A stretch of DNA of 64,000 nucleotides from Chloroflexota bacterium (GCA_011322445.1 DRMV01000047.1:59495-123494), one strand, 5' to 3'. Counted from the stretch's first letter, positions 32,669 through 41,819 are shown. The notes: a model not told the origin generated them from the letters alone. Numbers and translations: made by a program.

Positions 32669-33979
32669 ATGACCGCTTTAGGTGCCAGCCGCGGCTTCGT
32701 TCCGCCGCCGATTACGCGCGTGGAAGAAACCGGTCTCTCTTCCCTCTGGCTGCAGGACCTCGCTTTGAAAATTCTTTATTTTCAGGGGTATTTGACGGGC
32801 TATGACATTGCCGAGGCCATGGCTTTACCTTTCACCGGCCTGGTTGATCAATTGTTGGATACGCTCAAGCGGGAAAAATTAATCGAGGTGAAGGCCTCGC
32901 GCGGCGGCCTGGGATCGGGGGTTTATGAATATGCCATTACGGAGGCCGGGCTGCGGCGGGCGCGTGAGGCACTGGCGCGGAGTCAGTATGCCGGGCCTGC
33001 ACCGGTGCCTTTGCATGTTTACAACGAAGCCATGCGTAAACAGAGCCGCTCGCGCATGACGGTGACGCCGCGGGTGATGCGAAAGGCTCTGGCTTCGCTG
33101 GTGCTTTCTGAAAAGACCTTCCACCGCATTGGCCCGGCGGTCAATTCGGGGGCTTCCATTTTTCTCTACGGCCCACCGGGCAACGGCAAGACCACCATCG
33201 CCCGCGCCATTGGCGATATGGTGCTCTCTGAGGCAATTTATATTCCTTATGCCTTGTATGTCGATGGGCAGGTCGTGACCCTTTACGACTCGGTCAACCA
33301 CAAGCGTGCCCCTGACGAGGATGCTACCGGCCACGGCACGGGTTCGTTGCGTGCCAGCAAGCGCCGCGACCCCCGCTGGGTGCGTATCCATCGCCCTTTC
33401 ATCATGGTGGGCGGCGAGTTGACGCTGGCCAACCTGGACCTGATTTTCGATGATGTCAACAAGTTCTACCAGGCACCTGTGCAGGTCAAGGCCAACGGCG
33501 GCATTTTGCTGGTGGACGACTTTGGCCGCCAGCAGGTGCGCCCGCGCGATTTGCTCAACCGCTGGATTGTGCCGCTGGAAAACCGCATCGACTACCTGAC
33601 CCTGCACACGGGCCGGAAGATTGAAGTGCCTTTCGACGTCCTGGTGGTCTTTTCGACGAACTTGCCCCCTAAAGACCTGGTCGATGAAGCCTTTTTACGG
33701 CGGCTGCGCCACAAAATTTACATCGGCGACCCCTCTTACGGCGAATATCGGGAGATCTTCCGCCGGGTGGCGCAGGCCAAGGGCGTGGCTTACAGCGACC
33801 AGGGGCTGGCTTACCTCTTGCAAGAGTGGTACATCAAGCGCGGACGAAAATTGCGCGCTTCGCATCCGCGTGATATCTGCGACCAGATCATCGACATTGC
33901 TCGCTACCGTGGCATTGAACCGACGATGACGCGGGAACTCATCGACCAGGCTGCGGCAGCCTATTTCGTGGATCTTTAG
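32669..33979 (+). CDS. AAA+ ATPase with N-terminal winged-helix-like domain
   Basis: 436 residues. Residues about 20-110 resemble a winged helix (ALKILYFQGYLTGYDIAEAM, then LLDTLKREKLIEVKAS and YAITEAGLRRAREAL). An AAA+ module follows: Walker A GPPGNGKTT (168-176), a long middle with MVGGELTLANLDLIFDD, Walker B GGILLVDDFGRQ, sensor-like VVFSTNLPP and the arginine-finger region EAFLRRLRHKI. The C-terminal lid ends with YRGIEPTMTRELIDQA. It looks cytosolic. The family is known in several environmental phyla but its role is unclear to me; remodelling or DNA-linked regulation are options. It is followed after 3 bases by the GDPD gene. Confidence 0.82.
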   Translation: MTALGASRGFVPPPITRVEETGLSSLWLQDLALKILYFQGYLTGYDIAEAMALPFTGLVDQLLDTLKREKLIEVKASRGGLGSGVYEYAITEAGLRRAREALARSQYAGPAPVPLHVYNEAMRKQSRSRMTVTPRVMRKALASLVLSEKTFHRIGPAVNSGASIFLYGPPGNGKTTIARAIGDMVLSEAIYIPYALYVDGQVVTLYDSVNHKRAPDEDATGHGTGSLRASKRRDPRWVRIHRPFIMVGGELTLANLDLIFDDVNKFYQAPVQVKANGGILLVDDFGRQQVRPRDLLNRWIVPLENRIDYLTLHTGRKIEVPFDVLVVFSTNLPPKDLVDEAFLRRLRHKIYIGDPSYGEYREIFRRVAQAKGVAYSDQGLAYLLQEWYIKRGRKLRASHPRDICDQIIDIARYRGIEPTMTRELIDQAAAAYFVDL

Positions 33980-33982
33980 GTT

Positions 33983-34744
33983 ATGTTACCTCTTTGGAAG
34001 AACTTGCCCCGCCCCGTGATCATTGCCCACCGGGGAGCATCGCATGATGCCCCGGAAAACACTTTGGCGGCCTTCCGCCTGGCCGTGCGCCAGCACGCCG
34101 AAGCGGTGGAACTGGACGCCAAACTGACGCGCGATGGCCGCATTGTGGTGATGCATGACAACACCGTAGACCGCACGACCAACGGCCACGGTGCGGTGCG
34201 CAAAATGGATTGGGCTGCCCTGCGTGCCCTCAGCGCGGGGGGGGAACCCGGCGACCCCGAAACCGCCATCCCTTTGCTGGCAGAAGTGTTGCAGGCCGTG
34301 ACGCCTGATCTGCTGGTGAACATCGAACTGACGAATTACGCTGCACCTTTCGATGCCCTCCCGGTCAAGGTGGCCGACCTGGTTGTCGCCCTTGGTGTCA
34401 CCGACCGGGTGTGGGTGTCGTCCTTCAACCCGCTGACCTTGCTGCGCTTTGCGCGTCGCCTGCCGGAAGTGCCGGTGGGCTTTCTGGTTGACGTGCGTCG
34501 CCCGTGGCTGTATCGCCTTTTTCATCGCGTGGTGCCCCACGCCCTGGTGGAGCCGCACCGGGCGCTGGTCACGCCGGAAGCCGTGCGCCGCTGGCATGCT
34601 GCGGGCAAGGCCGTGGCCGTTTATACGGTGAACGATGCCGCTGAAATGGAGCGCCTCTTCGCCTGGGGTGTGGATGGCATCTACACCGACAACCCGCGCC
34701 TGGCGCGTGAGGTGCGGGCTTCTTTCCTGGCCCGTTTGTCTTGA
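33983..34744 (+). CDS. Glycerophosphodiester phosphodiesterase family protein
   Basis: 253 residues. It hydrolyses glycerophosphodiesters from lipid turnover to glycerol 3-phosphate and an alcohol. The catalytic and metal motifs are intact: IIAHRGASHDAPENTLAAF (His, Arg, Glu), ELDAKLTRDGRIVVMHD (Glu, Asp, His) and a C-terminal AVYTVNDAAEME with GIYTDNPRLAREV. No signal peptide is visible, so it is probably cytosolic. It starts 3 bases after the AAA+ gene stop with no Shine-Dalgarno, suggesting coupled translation. Confidence 0.92.
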   Translation: MLPLWKNLPRPVIIAHRGASHDAPENTLAAFRLAVRQHAEAVELDAKLTRDGRIVVMHDNTVDRTTNGHGAVRKMDWAALRALSAGGEPGDPETAIPLLAEVLQAVTPDLLVNIELTNYAAPFDALPVKVADLVVALGVTDRVWVSSFNPLTLLRFARRLPEVPVGFLVDVRRPWLYRLFHRVVPHALVEPHRALVTPEAVRRWHAAGKAVAVYTVNDAAEMERLFAWGVDGIYTDNPRLAREVRASFLARLS

Positions 34745-34875
34745 GGCCGTTCCGCCGGGTGTTTGCAGCGGGCGGCCTTACCGAGAGAGGCTGATTTTCA
34801 CCAGGGGCGTGGAAATCGGCAGCCCCGAGGGCTTTTACGCCTCGGGCCAGGTGCATGTTGGTCTCTGGAGGAGAA

Positions 34876-37656
34876 ATGCGCCCTTCCCGCCGCTGGGCCA
34901 AAGCCGCCCTGTTGGTGGCTTTGGTGGTTTGGCTTGTGCCACTGCACGCACAGGCCCAGCCCGCGTCTGAAACTTCGCCTGAGCAGTGCGCTCGGCAAAT
35001 TCTGGCGCGCCTCTCGCCCGAAGAGCGGGTGGGGCAGTTGTTTTTGGTGGCCTTTCAGGGGGATGCCCAGGCTTCCGACGCGCCGGTTTATCATTTGATT
35101 GCGCAGGCCCATGTGGGTGGGGTGGTGCTGCTGCGCGCCAACGACAACATCCCCGGCGGCGAGGATGCCCCCCAGGCGCTGCAAGACGAAATTCGCGGCC
35201 TGCAGCGGGCGGTGTGGGTGGAAGCCCAACAGGAAAGCCTTGACCCCGAAAGCGGTGAAGCCCGCTACCCGCCTTACGTCCCGTTGCTGATTGCCACCGC
35301 TCAGGATGGCGACGGTTACCCCTATGACCAGATTTTGGAAGGCATGACGCCGCTGCCCAGCCCTCTGGCAATTGGCGCGACATGGCAGCCAGGGCTGGCG
35401 CGGGCGGTGGGGGAAGTGTTGGGGCGGGAAACCGCTGCTTTGGGCATCAACCTGCTACTCGGCCCCCCGCTGGACGTGGCCGCCACGCCTCACCCCGGCA
35501 GTCCTGGCGATCTGGGCATTGACACGTTCGGCGGCGACCCCTATTGGGTGGGCCAGATGGGGAAGGCGTACATTCAAGGCGTGCATCAGGGCAGCAGCGG
35601 GCACGTCGCGGTGGTGGTCAAACACTTCCCCGGCTACACCGGCTCCGACCGTTCGCCTGCTGAAGAGGTCGCGACGGTTCGCAAGTCGTTGGAGCAACTC
35701 AAGCAAATCGAACTGGCGCCCTTTTTTGCCGTGACCTCGGCAGCCAACCCGGCTCAGGTGGCCGATGGCCTGCTGGTTTCCCACATTCGCTATCAGGGCT
35801 TCCAGGGAAATATTCGCGCCACGACCCGGCCGGTCAGCCTGGACCCGCAGGCGTTTACCCAACTGATGGCGCTGCAACCGTTCGCGGCCTGGCGTTCCCA
35901 CGGGGGGCTGACGGTGAGCGACGACCTCGGCAGCCGAGCCATCCGCCGCTTTTATGATCCCACCGAGCAGCGTTTCGATGCTTTCCTGGTGGCGCGCGAT
36001 GCCCTTTTGGCGGGCAACGATTTGCTCTATTTGGGCATGGGGTTTCACGACCCCAACGACCCTGACCAGCCCACCACGGTGCTCAACACGCTGAAATACT
36101 TTTCCCAGAAATATCGCGCCGACCCCGCCTTTGCCCAGCGGGTGGATGCCGCGGCGCTGCGGGTGTTGACTTTGAAATGCCGCCTTTTCGGCAGTTTTAC
36201 CCTCAGCGCTGTGCAACCGCAGCCTGATGCCCTGGCGGTATTGGGCAAGGGCAGCGATGTCACTTTTCAGGTGGCGCAACAGGCGGCCACGCTGATTTCC
36301 CCCGCGCCCACCGACCTGGAAAGCGTGTTGCCTTCCCCGCCGCAGCGCGGTGAGCACATTGTGCTGCTTTCGGAGGGGCTTTCGTATCGCCAGTGTAGCA
36401 CGTGCCCGCCCCAGGAGGCGCTTTCGCCGGGTGACTTCCAGCAGGTGTTGCTGCGGCTTTATGGGCCGGGCAGTGGTCAGCAGGTGCGCCCGCAAGATTT
36501 TACCCCCCTCACGTTTGCCCAACTGGAAGCCTGGCTGGACGACCCGGCCGCCCACCCTTCGGTGCGGGAGAGCCTGCGGCGCGCGGATTGGGTGGTGGTG
36601 GGGCTGCTGGATGTCAACCCCCACGACCCCGCTTCGCGGGCTTTCCGGCATTTGCTCGATGCCCAGCCCGGCCTGTTGCGCAACAAGAAAGTGGTGGTGT
36701 TTGCTTTCAACGCACCTTACTATCTGGATGCGACCGACATTTCCAAACTTTCGGCCTATTACGGCTTGTATAGCAAGGCGCCGCCTTTTGTGGAGGCAGC
36801 CGCCCGTTTGCTCTTCCGGGAAATTGCGCCGCAGGGGGCGTTGCCGGTGTCGGTGGGTGGGGTGGGTTACGACCTGATCACGGCGACTTCCCCCGACCCG
36901 CAACAGGTCATTCCCCTGACGTGGGATTTCCCGCCGCCGCAAGAGGCCTCGGCGGCTGCCACCCCCTCGGTGACCGGGCCCCTGCGGGTGCAGCCCGACC
37001 AGACCGTGCCGGTGCGCACTGGCGTCATCGTCGATCACAACGGTCACCCGGTGCCCGACGGCACGGTGGTGCGTTTTTTGCTCACCACCCCCGGCGGCGA
37101 TCAGGTGCAGCAAAGTGTGGAAGTCACCACCACCGACGGCATTGCCCGGGCTTCGTTCCAGGTGGCTGAACCCGGCTTGTGGGAAATCCGCGCCCAGAGC
37201 GACCCGGCGCGGCAATCGCAGGTGTTGGCGATTGAAGTGCCCGGCAAACCGGGGGAAGCCACGGCTTCGCCGCAGGTCGTGGTGGTAGCCGGAACGCCGC
37301 GGCCGGCTGCCACGCCCACGCCCACGGAGGGCGTGTTGGCCCCGCCGCAGCATCGCCGGGTGGAGGGGGTGGACTATTTGGCTGCTCTGCTGGTGGCGTT
37401 GTTGGTGGGGTGGGGGGCTTATCGCGCCGCGTTGCAGCAGGGTATGGCCCGCTGGGGCGTGCGCTGGGGCTTGCTGGCTTTCGCTGGGGGGATGGCGGCT
37501 TATGTGGTGCTGGCCGTGGGTGGGAAGGCCATGACCGCCGCACTGGAACGCTGGGGGTATGCTGTCGCTCCCGGCGCGGCGTTGGTCGGCGCGCTGGTGG
37601 GGCTGGCCGTGGGCCTGGTGTGGCGCGCACTGGCCCGCCATTCGCGGCGCGAGTAG
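34876..37656 (+). CDS. Secreted, membrane-anchored GH3-family glycosidase (NagZ-like)
   Basis: 926 residues. A signal peptide ends around AQA (residue about 30). The GH3 barrel contains VVVKHFPGYTGSDRSP and the nucleophile in TVSDDLG (Asp about 349). The His of the usual NagZ acid/base motif (DSH) is not present; the sequence reads SDRS. A GH3 C-terminal domain (about 450-680), an Ig/Big-like domain (about 710-800) and three C-terminal membrane helices (about 838-920) follow. It may cleave beta-N-acetylhexosamine sugars such as peptidoglycan fragments at the outer face of the membrane. ATG 34876 is chosen for GGAGGAG upstream. Confidence 0.85.
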   Translation: MRPSRRWAKAALLVALVVWLVPLHAQAQPASETSPEQCARQILARLSPEERVGQLFLVAFQGDAQASDAPVYHLIAQAHVGGVVLLRANDNIPGGEDAPQALQDEIRGLQRAVWVEAQQESLDPESGEARYPPYVPLLIATAQDGDGYPYDQILEGMTPLPSPLAIGATWQPGLARAVGEVLGRETAALGINLLLGPPLDVAATPHPGSPGDLGIDTFGGDPYWVGQMGKAYIQGVHQGSSGHVAVVVKHFPGYTGSDRSPAEEVATVRKSLEQLKQIELAPFFAVTSAANPAQVADGLLVSHIRYQGFQGNIRATTRPVSLDPQAFTQLMALQPFAAWRSHGGLTVSDDLGSRAIRRFYDPTEQRFDAFLVARDALLAGNDLLYLGMGFHDPNDPDQPTTVLNTLKYFSQKYRADPAFAQRVDAAALRVLTLKCRLFGSFTLSAVQPQPDALAVLGKGSDVTFQVAQQAATLISPAPTDLESVLPSPPQRGEHIVLLSEGLSYRQCSTCPPQEALSPGDFQQVLLRLYGPGSGQQVRPQDFTPLTFAQLEAWLDDPAAHPSVRESLRRADWVVVGLLDVNPHDPASRAFRHLLDAQPGLLRNKKVVVFAFNAPYYLDATDISKLSAYYGLYSKAPPFVEAAARLLFREIAPQGALPVSVGGVGYDLITATSPDPQQVIPLTWDFPPPQEASAAATPSVTGPLRVQPDQTVPVRTGVIVDHNGHPVPDGTVVRFLLTTPGGDQVQQSVEVTTTDGIARASFQVAEPGLWEIRAQSDPARQSQVLAIEVPGKPGEATASPQVVVVAGTPRPAATPTPTEGVLAPPQHRRVEGVDYLAALLVALLVGWGAYRAALQQGMARWGVRWGLLAFAGGMAAYVVLAVGGKAMTAALERWGYAVAPGAALVGALVGLAVGLVWRALARHSRRE

Positions 37657-37719
37657 TGGACTTTCCCCATAGATTGCCTTTGGCGCTGGTCTTATTCACA
37701 TCATTTGAGGAGGAATGCC

Positions 37720-38136
37720 ATGCCGAAAATTTACGTTGCCGGGCCGCTGTTCACCGAAGGGCAACGGTGGTTGTTGGAACGCGTCGATGCCGTGTGCCAG
37801 AAGGCGGGCTTTGAGACTTATTTGCCCCATCGCGACGCAGGGTTGTTTGACCGCGACAGCGACTCGTCGTTTTTCTTTCAGCAGGATTTGCGTCAGTTGC
37901 AGGAAGCCGCCGCGGTCGTCGCCGTGCTCAACGGCGATGATGTGGATTCCGGCACGGCGTGGGAGATGGGCTATTTTTACGCCGTGAAGGGCGGGCCGAT
38001 TGTGGGGTATGTCCACGATACCCGCAAACCTCACCCTCGGGCGCAATTGAATCCCATGGTGGTGGGCAGCCTGCACGCGCTGGTGCACGATTTGGAAGCG
38101 CTGGCTGAGGTGCTCGCGGGGTTGAAGAAGGCGTAG
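37720..38136 (+). CDS. Nucleoside 2-deoxyribosyltransferase family protein
   Basis: 138 residues. IYVAGPLFTEGQRWLLE at the N-terminus and DDVDSGTAWEMGYFYA with the nucleophilic Glu match the NDT family, which exchanges or hydrolyses the base of 2-deoxynucleosides or nucleotides in salvage. HPRAQLNPMVVGSL and the C-terminal helix complete the small fold. ATG at 37720 has GAGGAGG 6 bases upstream. Confidence 0.88.
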   Translation: MPKIYVAGPLFTEGQRWLLERVDAVCQKAGFETYLPHRDAGLFDRDSDSSFFFQQDLRQLQEAAAVVAVLNGDDVDSGTAWEMGYFYAVKGGPIVGYVHDTRKPHPRAQLNPMVVGSLHALVHDLEALAEVLAGLKKA

Positions 38137-38215
38137 TGTTGGTGGGCGATGCCCAGATGCCCTGTGCAGGGAGGCCGGATGCCCTGTGCGGTGATGCCCG
38201 GTAAAACGAAGCCGT

Positions 38216-38329
38216 CCTGAGCGGAGCGCCGCAAGGCGCGTAGTCGAAGCCGCCCTGAGCGGAGCGCCGCAGGGCGCGTAGTCGAAGCCGCCCTGAGCGG
38301 AGCGCCGCAGGGCGCGTAGTCGAAGGACG
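38216..38329. repeat. Three tandem 38-bp repeats
   Basis: The unit starts CCTGAGCGGAGCG at 38216, 38254 and 38292, and ends GTAGTCGAAG. Copies 2 and 3 are nearly identical; copy 1 differs by an A. Each unit holds the complementary pair CGCCCTG / CAGGGCG. There is no spacer, so it is not a CRISPR. The surrounding gap 38137-38553 has no gene. Confidence 0.85.
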
Positions 38330-38344
38330 GCGGGGAAAACGAAC

Positions 38345-38367
38345 CCCAGATTGCGCAGATTGCGCAG
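38345..38367. repeat. Short CAGATTGCG repeat
   Basis: CAGATTGCG occurs twice in tandem, and GCAGATTGCGCAGATT is also present in the rpsG-fusA spacer at 61630-61645. Confidence 0.4.
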
Positions 38368-38398
38368 AAAAAAATCCACCGGTGCACACCGCTTTTCA

Positions 38399-38492
38399 GC
38401 GTGCGGCATGGTGATGTGCTTTGGAAAGCGGCGACTTGGCCTTCGACTTCAGCGCCTGACGGCGCTTCCGCTCAGGCCGAGTTGCCGCACGC
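38399..38492. repeat. 94-bp palindromic element
   Basis: Perfect outer arms GCGTGCGGCA (38399-38408) and TGCCGCACGC (38483-38492) enclose an inner palindrome with GGCCTTCGACTTC and CGCTCAGGCC. These are words shared with the 143-bp element at 21079. Confidence 0.6.
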
Positions 38493-38494
38493 CA

Positions 38495-38536
38495 TAAAAA
38501 AACCTGACAGGCTTCCAAAAAACCTGTCAGGTTTTT
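38495..38536. terminator. Bidirectional terminator downstream of trpB
   Basis: Stem AACCTGACAGG / CCTGTCAGGTT with an 11-base loop, A run on the left and T run on the right. On the minus strand it ends trpB, 18 bases after the stop. Confidence 0.85.
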
Positions 38537-38553
38537 GCGCGTGCAGGCAAGCG

Positions 38554-39921
38554 TTAGAGCGCGACGTCGGGAAGTTTTTGCAGTGATTTGCGGATTTCTT
38601 CCTCGGGGTAACTGTAATCTTGCAATTGGCCGCTGAGGTAGGCCTCGTAGGCGCTGAGGTCGAAGTGCCCGTGACCGGAGAAGTTGAAGACGATGACGCG
38701 CTTTTCACCGGCTTCTTTGGCCTTGAGGGCTTCGTCGATGGCAACTTTGACCGCGTGGGCGGTTTCCGGCGCAGGGATGATGCCCTGGGTGCGGGCGAAC
38801 AGCACGGCGGCTTCGAAGACGGCGCGCTGATGTACAGCCACCGCGTCGATGGCGCCCTGGTCGTAGAGCGCGCACACTGCCGGGGCCATGCCATGATAGC
38901 GCAACCCGCCCGCATGGATGGGCGCCGGTACGAAATCGTGGCCTAAGGTGTGCATTTTGACGATGGGGGTGATTTTGCCGGTGTCGCCGTAGTCGTAGGC
39001 GTAGAGACCTTTGGTGAGTGTGGGCGCTGCGGTGGGTTCCACCGCAATCACGCGGTAGTCTTTTTTCCCTTGCAGTTTATCTTTGATGAAGGGGAAAGCA
39101 AAGCCGCCGAAGTTGGAGCCGCCACCAATGCACCCGATGAGCACGTCGGGTTCCTCACCAGCCAGTTCCATTTGCTTGATGGCCTCTTGCCCGATCACCG
39201 TTTGGTGCAGCAGCACGTGGTTGAGCACCGAACCGAGGCTGTATTTCTTCTTGCCGTTGGAGGTCAGCGCGGCTTCTACGGCTTCGGAAATTGCGATGCC
39301 TAACGAGCCGGGGTTGTCAGGGTTTTCGGCCAGGATGCGGCGGCCAAACTCGGTGCGGTTGGTGGGGCTGGCAAACACCTGCGCGCCGTAGGTTTCCATG
39401 AGAATGCGCCGGTAGGGCTTTTGGTTGTAGGAAACCTTGACCATGTAAACTTCCACGTCAATGTCAAAGAAGTTGCCAGCCAGGGCAAGGGCGGAGCCCC
39501 ATTGCCCCGCGCCGGTTTCTGTGGTGAGGGCGTGCACGCCCTCGGCTTTGTTGTAAAACGCCTGGGCGACGGCGGTGTTGGGTTTGTGGCTGCCGGAAGG
39601 CGAGACGCCTTCGTACTTGAAGTAGATGTGGGCGGGGGTGTCTAAAGCCTTTTCCAGCCGGCGGGCGCGGATGAGCGGGGTGGGCCGCCACAGGCGGTAA
39701 ACCTCGCGCACCGGTTCCGGGATTTCAATGTAGCGCTCGGTGCTGACTTCCTGCATGATGGCCTCACGCGGGAAGAGGGCTTCCAGGAACTCGGGTGTGA
39801 CCGGCTCTTTGGTGACCGGATGCAGCGGTGGCGGCAGCGGTGTGGGCAGGTCGGCTGCGATGTTGTACCAGAACTTGGGCAGATCGGCTTCGGAAAGCAG
39901 GAAACGATATTGGTCGGACAT
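38554..39921 (-). CDS. trpB: Tryptophan synthase beta chain, TrpB2 type
   Basis: 455 residues, longer than TrpB1 (about 400) because of an N-terminal extension typical of TrpB2. The PLP Lys is in [15 protein letters not shown], with the [10 protein letters not shown] loop and the [16 protein letters not shown] phosphate site. It makes tryptophan from indole and serine. TrpB2 usually acts without the alpha chain as an indole salvage enzyme; trpA is absent here. ATG at 39921 follows GGAGGTGTAGC. It is controlled by the T-box leader at 39999-40359. Confidence 0.95.
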   Translation of the reverse strand: MSDQYRFLLSEADLPKFWYNIAADLPTPLPPPLHPVTKEPVTPEFLEALFPREAIMQEVSTERYIEIPEPVREVYRLWRPTPLIRARRLEKALDTPAHIYFKYEGVSPSGSHKPNTAVAQAFYNKAEGVHALTTETGAGQWGSALALAGNFFDIDVEVYMVKVSYNQKPYRRILMETYGAQVFASPTNRTEFGRRILAENPDNPGSLGIAISEAVEAALTSNGKKKYSLGSVLNHVLLHQTVIGQEAIKQMELAGEEPDVLIGCIGGGSNFGGFAFPFIKDKLQGKKDYRVIAVEPTAAPTLTKGLYAYDYGDTGKITPIVKMHTLGHDFVPAPIHAGGLRYHGMAPAVCALYDQGAIDAVAVHQRAVFEAAVLFARTQGIIPAPETAHAVKVAIDEALKAKEAGEKRVIVFNFSGHGHFDLSAYEAYLSGQLQDYSYPEEEIRKSLQKLPDVAL

Positions 39922-39998
39922 GCTACACCTCCGTTGAAAATTGGGCGGGTTGTGACGGTCTTAAGCCAATGGGCTGGGCGAACTGCGGTGTTTAACGC

Positions 39999-40032
39999 AA
40001 AACGCGTTCGTCCCGTTTGGGGACGAACGCGT
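39999..40032 (-). terminator. T-box terminator hairpin
   Basis: Stem ACGCGTTCGTCCC / GGGACGAACGCGT with a 5-base loop, followed on the minus strand by TTTGCGTT. It is the alternative to the T-box antiterminator. Confidence 0.9.
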
Positions 40033-40359
40033 GGTGAGCGTCCGCGGTGCCACCCCGGTTAGGCCGGCGCGCCGTTAAACAAAAAGCCCGCCGTGAAGCG
40101 ACGGGGAAGGGTCGGAACACTGGCAAGCCAGCCTCACTCGTTTCGGGTACGGCGGGCGCGTGTGCGCCGCGCTTATACCCTTTGCCTTGATAACGGTGGC
40201 AACTCCGGCACGGGCTACTGCCCTGGGGGTTCGCCCGGCGGCTCTGAGGCCCATTCGGCGTTGGCGTGCAGGCCGGCTCTCACCTTCCCCGGCTCTCTGT
40301 GCTGCCGTGTCAACGCTTACTCGTCCTCTTCACAGCCTTTAGGTGTGTAGGGGTTGTTG
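39999..40359 (-). ncRNA. T-box leader (tRNA-Trp sensing) upstream of trpB
   Basis: On the minus strand the leader has the stem I AGAGAG and GGTGAGAGCCGG elements, a specifier-loop segment GAATGGGCC whose UGG codon specifies Trp, and the T-box sequence GGGGTGGCACCGCGG (plus 40042-40056). An intrinsic terminator follows (39999-40032). Uncharged tRNA-Trp should stabilise the antiterminator and allow trpB expression. The region has no credible ORF although 669 bases separate trpB and the LysM gene. Confidence 0.92.
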
Positions 40360-40365
40360 GCGCAA

Positions 40366-40394
40366 GTTATACGCGCAAACAGGGCTGGTGTCAA
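40366..40394 (-). promoter_or_regulatory. Promoter of the T-box/trpB transcript
   Basis: Consensus TTGACA (40389-40394) and TATAAC (40366-40371) with 17 bases between on the minus strand. Transcription should start near 40359, at the 5' end of the T-box. Confidence 0.85.
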
Positions 40395-40590
40395 GAGTAG
40401 GCGCGCAAATTGCCAGGGAATTCGCGAAAAGCCGCCCGGGTAAGCCTTGGGGCCAGAGAGGGGCTTCCCTTTTTGGGCGTTGGGACGGAAGTTGGGCTTG
40501 TGGCGAGCGAAGGTGGTGGAATGGGATGGCCCATGAAAAGTTGACTTTTAAGGGCGAGTTTGTGGGCGGTTTGTGGTAGAATGAAACTTG

Positions 40591-41751
40591 ATGAAAAACA
40601 AGGGTAAACCTTCGTCACGCCCCACTTTGGCGTGGCGGGAGCAACTGGCGGCATGGGGGGTGCTGGAGTTCATCAGCCGCCTGGGAGGCCATGTAGTGGT
40701 CTTCCTTTTGATTGGGGCTGCTGTGTGGTTTTTGCACCGCAGCCATTTGCCGCGCTTGTTGGCGGCGCCGGCTGGTGAAACGGCGCTGGCGGCTGAGGCG
40801 GCCACGCCCGAGACGGCCGTGCCGACGCCGGGGGCTGCGATGCCGCCGTATGTGGGGGCTTCTTCGCCCATCCAGGCAGTGCGCCGGAAGACTGTTTTGC
40901 ACACCGACGTGCCCACGCGGCCGCGGGAAGAAGTGATCAAGTATAAAGTGCAGCGCGGCGATACCGTTTTCGGCATTGCCGAGAAGTTTGGCCTTAAGCC
41001 GGAAACCATCTTGTGGGGCAATTACAACATTCTGGCCGACGACCCCCATCGACTGCGTCCGGGGCAGGTGCTCAACATTTTGCCGGTTGATGGCACCTAT
41101 TACCAGTGGCATGCGGGGGATAATTTGCGCGTGGTGGCAAAATTCTTTGGCGTTAAGCCTGAAGACATCATCGATTACCCTGCCAACCACTTGCCGCCCG
41201 ATACCGACCCGGAACACCCTCACATTGCGCCGGGCACATGGCTGGTCGTGCCTGGGGGGCACCGCGCGTTTGTGAGTTGGAGCGCGCCGCAGATCTCTCG
41301 CAAGAACCCCGCAGTGGCGAAAGTGTTGGGCCCGGGTTTCTGCGGCAAGGTCTATACCGGCCCGGTAGGAACGGGCACGTTCATCTGGCCCACAACTTTA
41401 CACTATCTTTCGGGTTATGATTATTCGCCAGCCATCAACCATTACGGCATTGACATTGCCGGTAAGTTGGGCTATCCGGTTTACGCGGTCGACAACGGTG
41501 TGGTCGTGTATGCCGGGTGGAATAACTGGGGTTACGGCAATGTCGTGGTCATCGATCATGGCAATGGATGGCAGTCCCTCTATGCGCATTTGAGCCGCAT
41601 TTTGGTGCAGTGCGGTCAGGCGGTTTATCAGGGGGATATGATTGGTGCCATCGGCAGCACGGGGAATTCCACAGGCCCCCATTTGCACTTCGAACTTCGC
41701 CACGAAAAATACGGTAAGGTCAACCCCTGGAACTTTTTGCCCAAGCCCTAA
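40591..41751 (+). CDS. LysM-M23 family peptidoglycan endopeptidase
   Basis: 386 residues. One N-terminal membrane helix (about 31-48) is followed by an Ala/Pro linker, a LysM domain (YKVQRGDTVFGIAEKFG ... GQVLNILP), a second LysM-like stretch (YYQWHAGDNLRVVAKFFG) and a C-terminal M23 metallopeptidase. The zinc ligands are in HYGIDIA and HLHFEL. It should cleave peptidoglycan cross-links outside the membrane. A TAGAAT box 8 bases before the ATG and no Shine-Dalgarno suggest a short or absent leader. It is followed after 68 bases by the giant surface protein gene. Confidence 0.92.
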   Translation: MKNKGKPSSRPTLAWREQLAAWGVLEFISRLGGHVVVFLLIGAAVWFLHRSHLPRLLAAPAGETALAAEAATPETAVPTPGAAMPPYVGASSPIQAVRRKTVLHTDVPTRPREEVIKYKVQRGDTVFGIAEKFGLKPETILWGNYNILADDPHRLRPGQVLNILPVDGTYYQWHAGDNLRVVAKFFGVKPEDIIDYPANHLPPDTDPEHPHIAPGTWLVVPGGHRAFVSWSAPQISRKNPAVAKVLGPGFCGKVYTGPVGTGTFIWPTTLHYLSGYDYSPAINHYGIDIAGKLGYPVYAVDNGVVVYAGWNNWGYGNVVVIDHGNGWQSLYAHLSRILVQCGQAVYQGDMIGAIGSTGNSTGPHLHFELRHEKYGKVNPWNFLPKP

Positions 41752-41819
41752 AGCCGGGTAGTTGCCTGCGAGCAAAGGCATAAAGGGGTGCTTGAACGCT
41801 ATTGAGGAGGAGAAACATC

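Noticed and set aside
38216..38329. Possible CRISPR array
   Set aside because: The three 38-bp copies are directly joined without spacers, and no cas genes are near.
40084..40350. Small plus-strand open frames of about 85 residues between trpB and the LysM gene
   Set aside because: The sequence is fully explained by the minus-strand T-box leader.
40561..40590. A -35/-10 promoter TTGACT...TAGAAT for the LysM gene
   Set aside because: The two boxes are about 30 bases apart, too far for one sigma70 promoter. Only the -10-like box is plausible.
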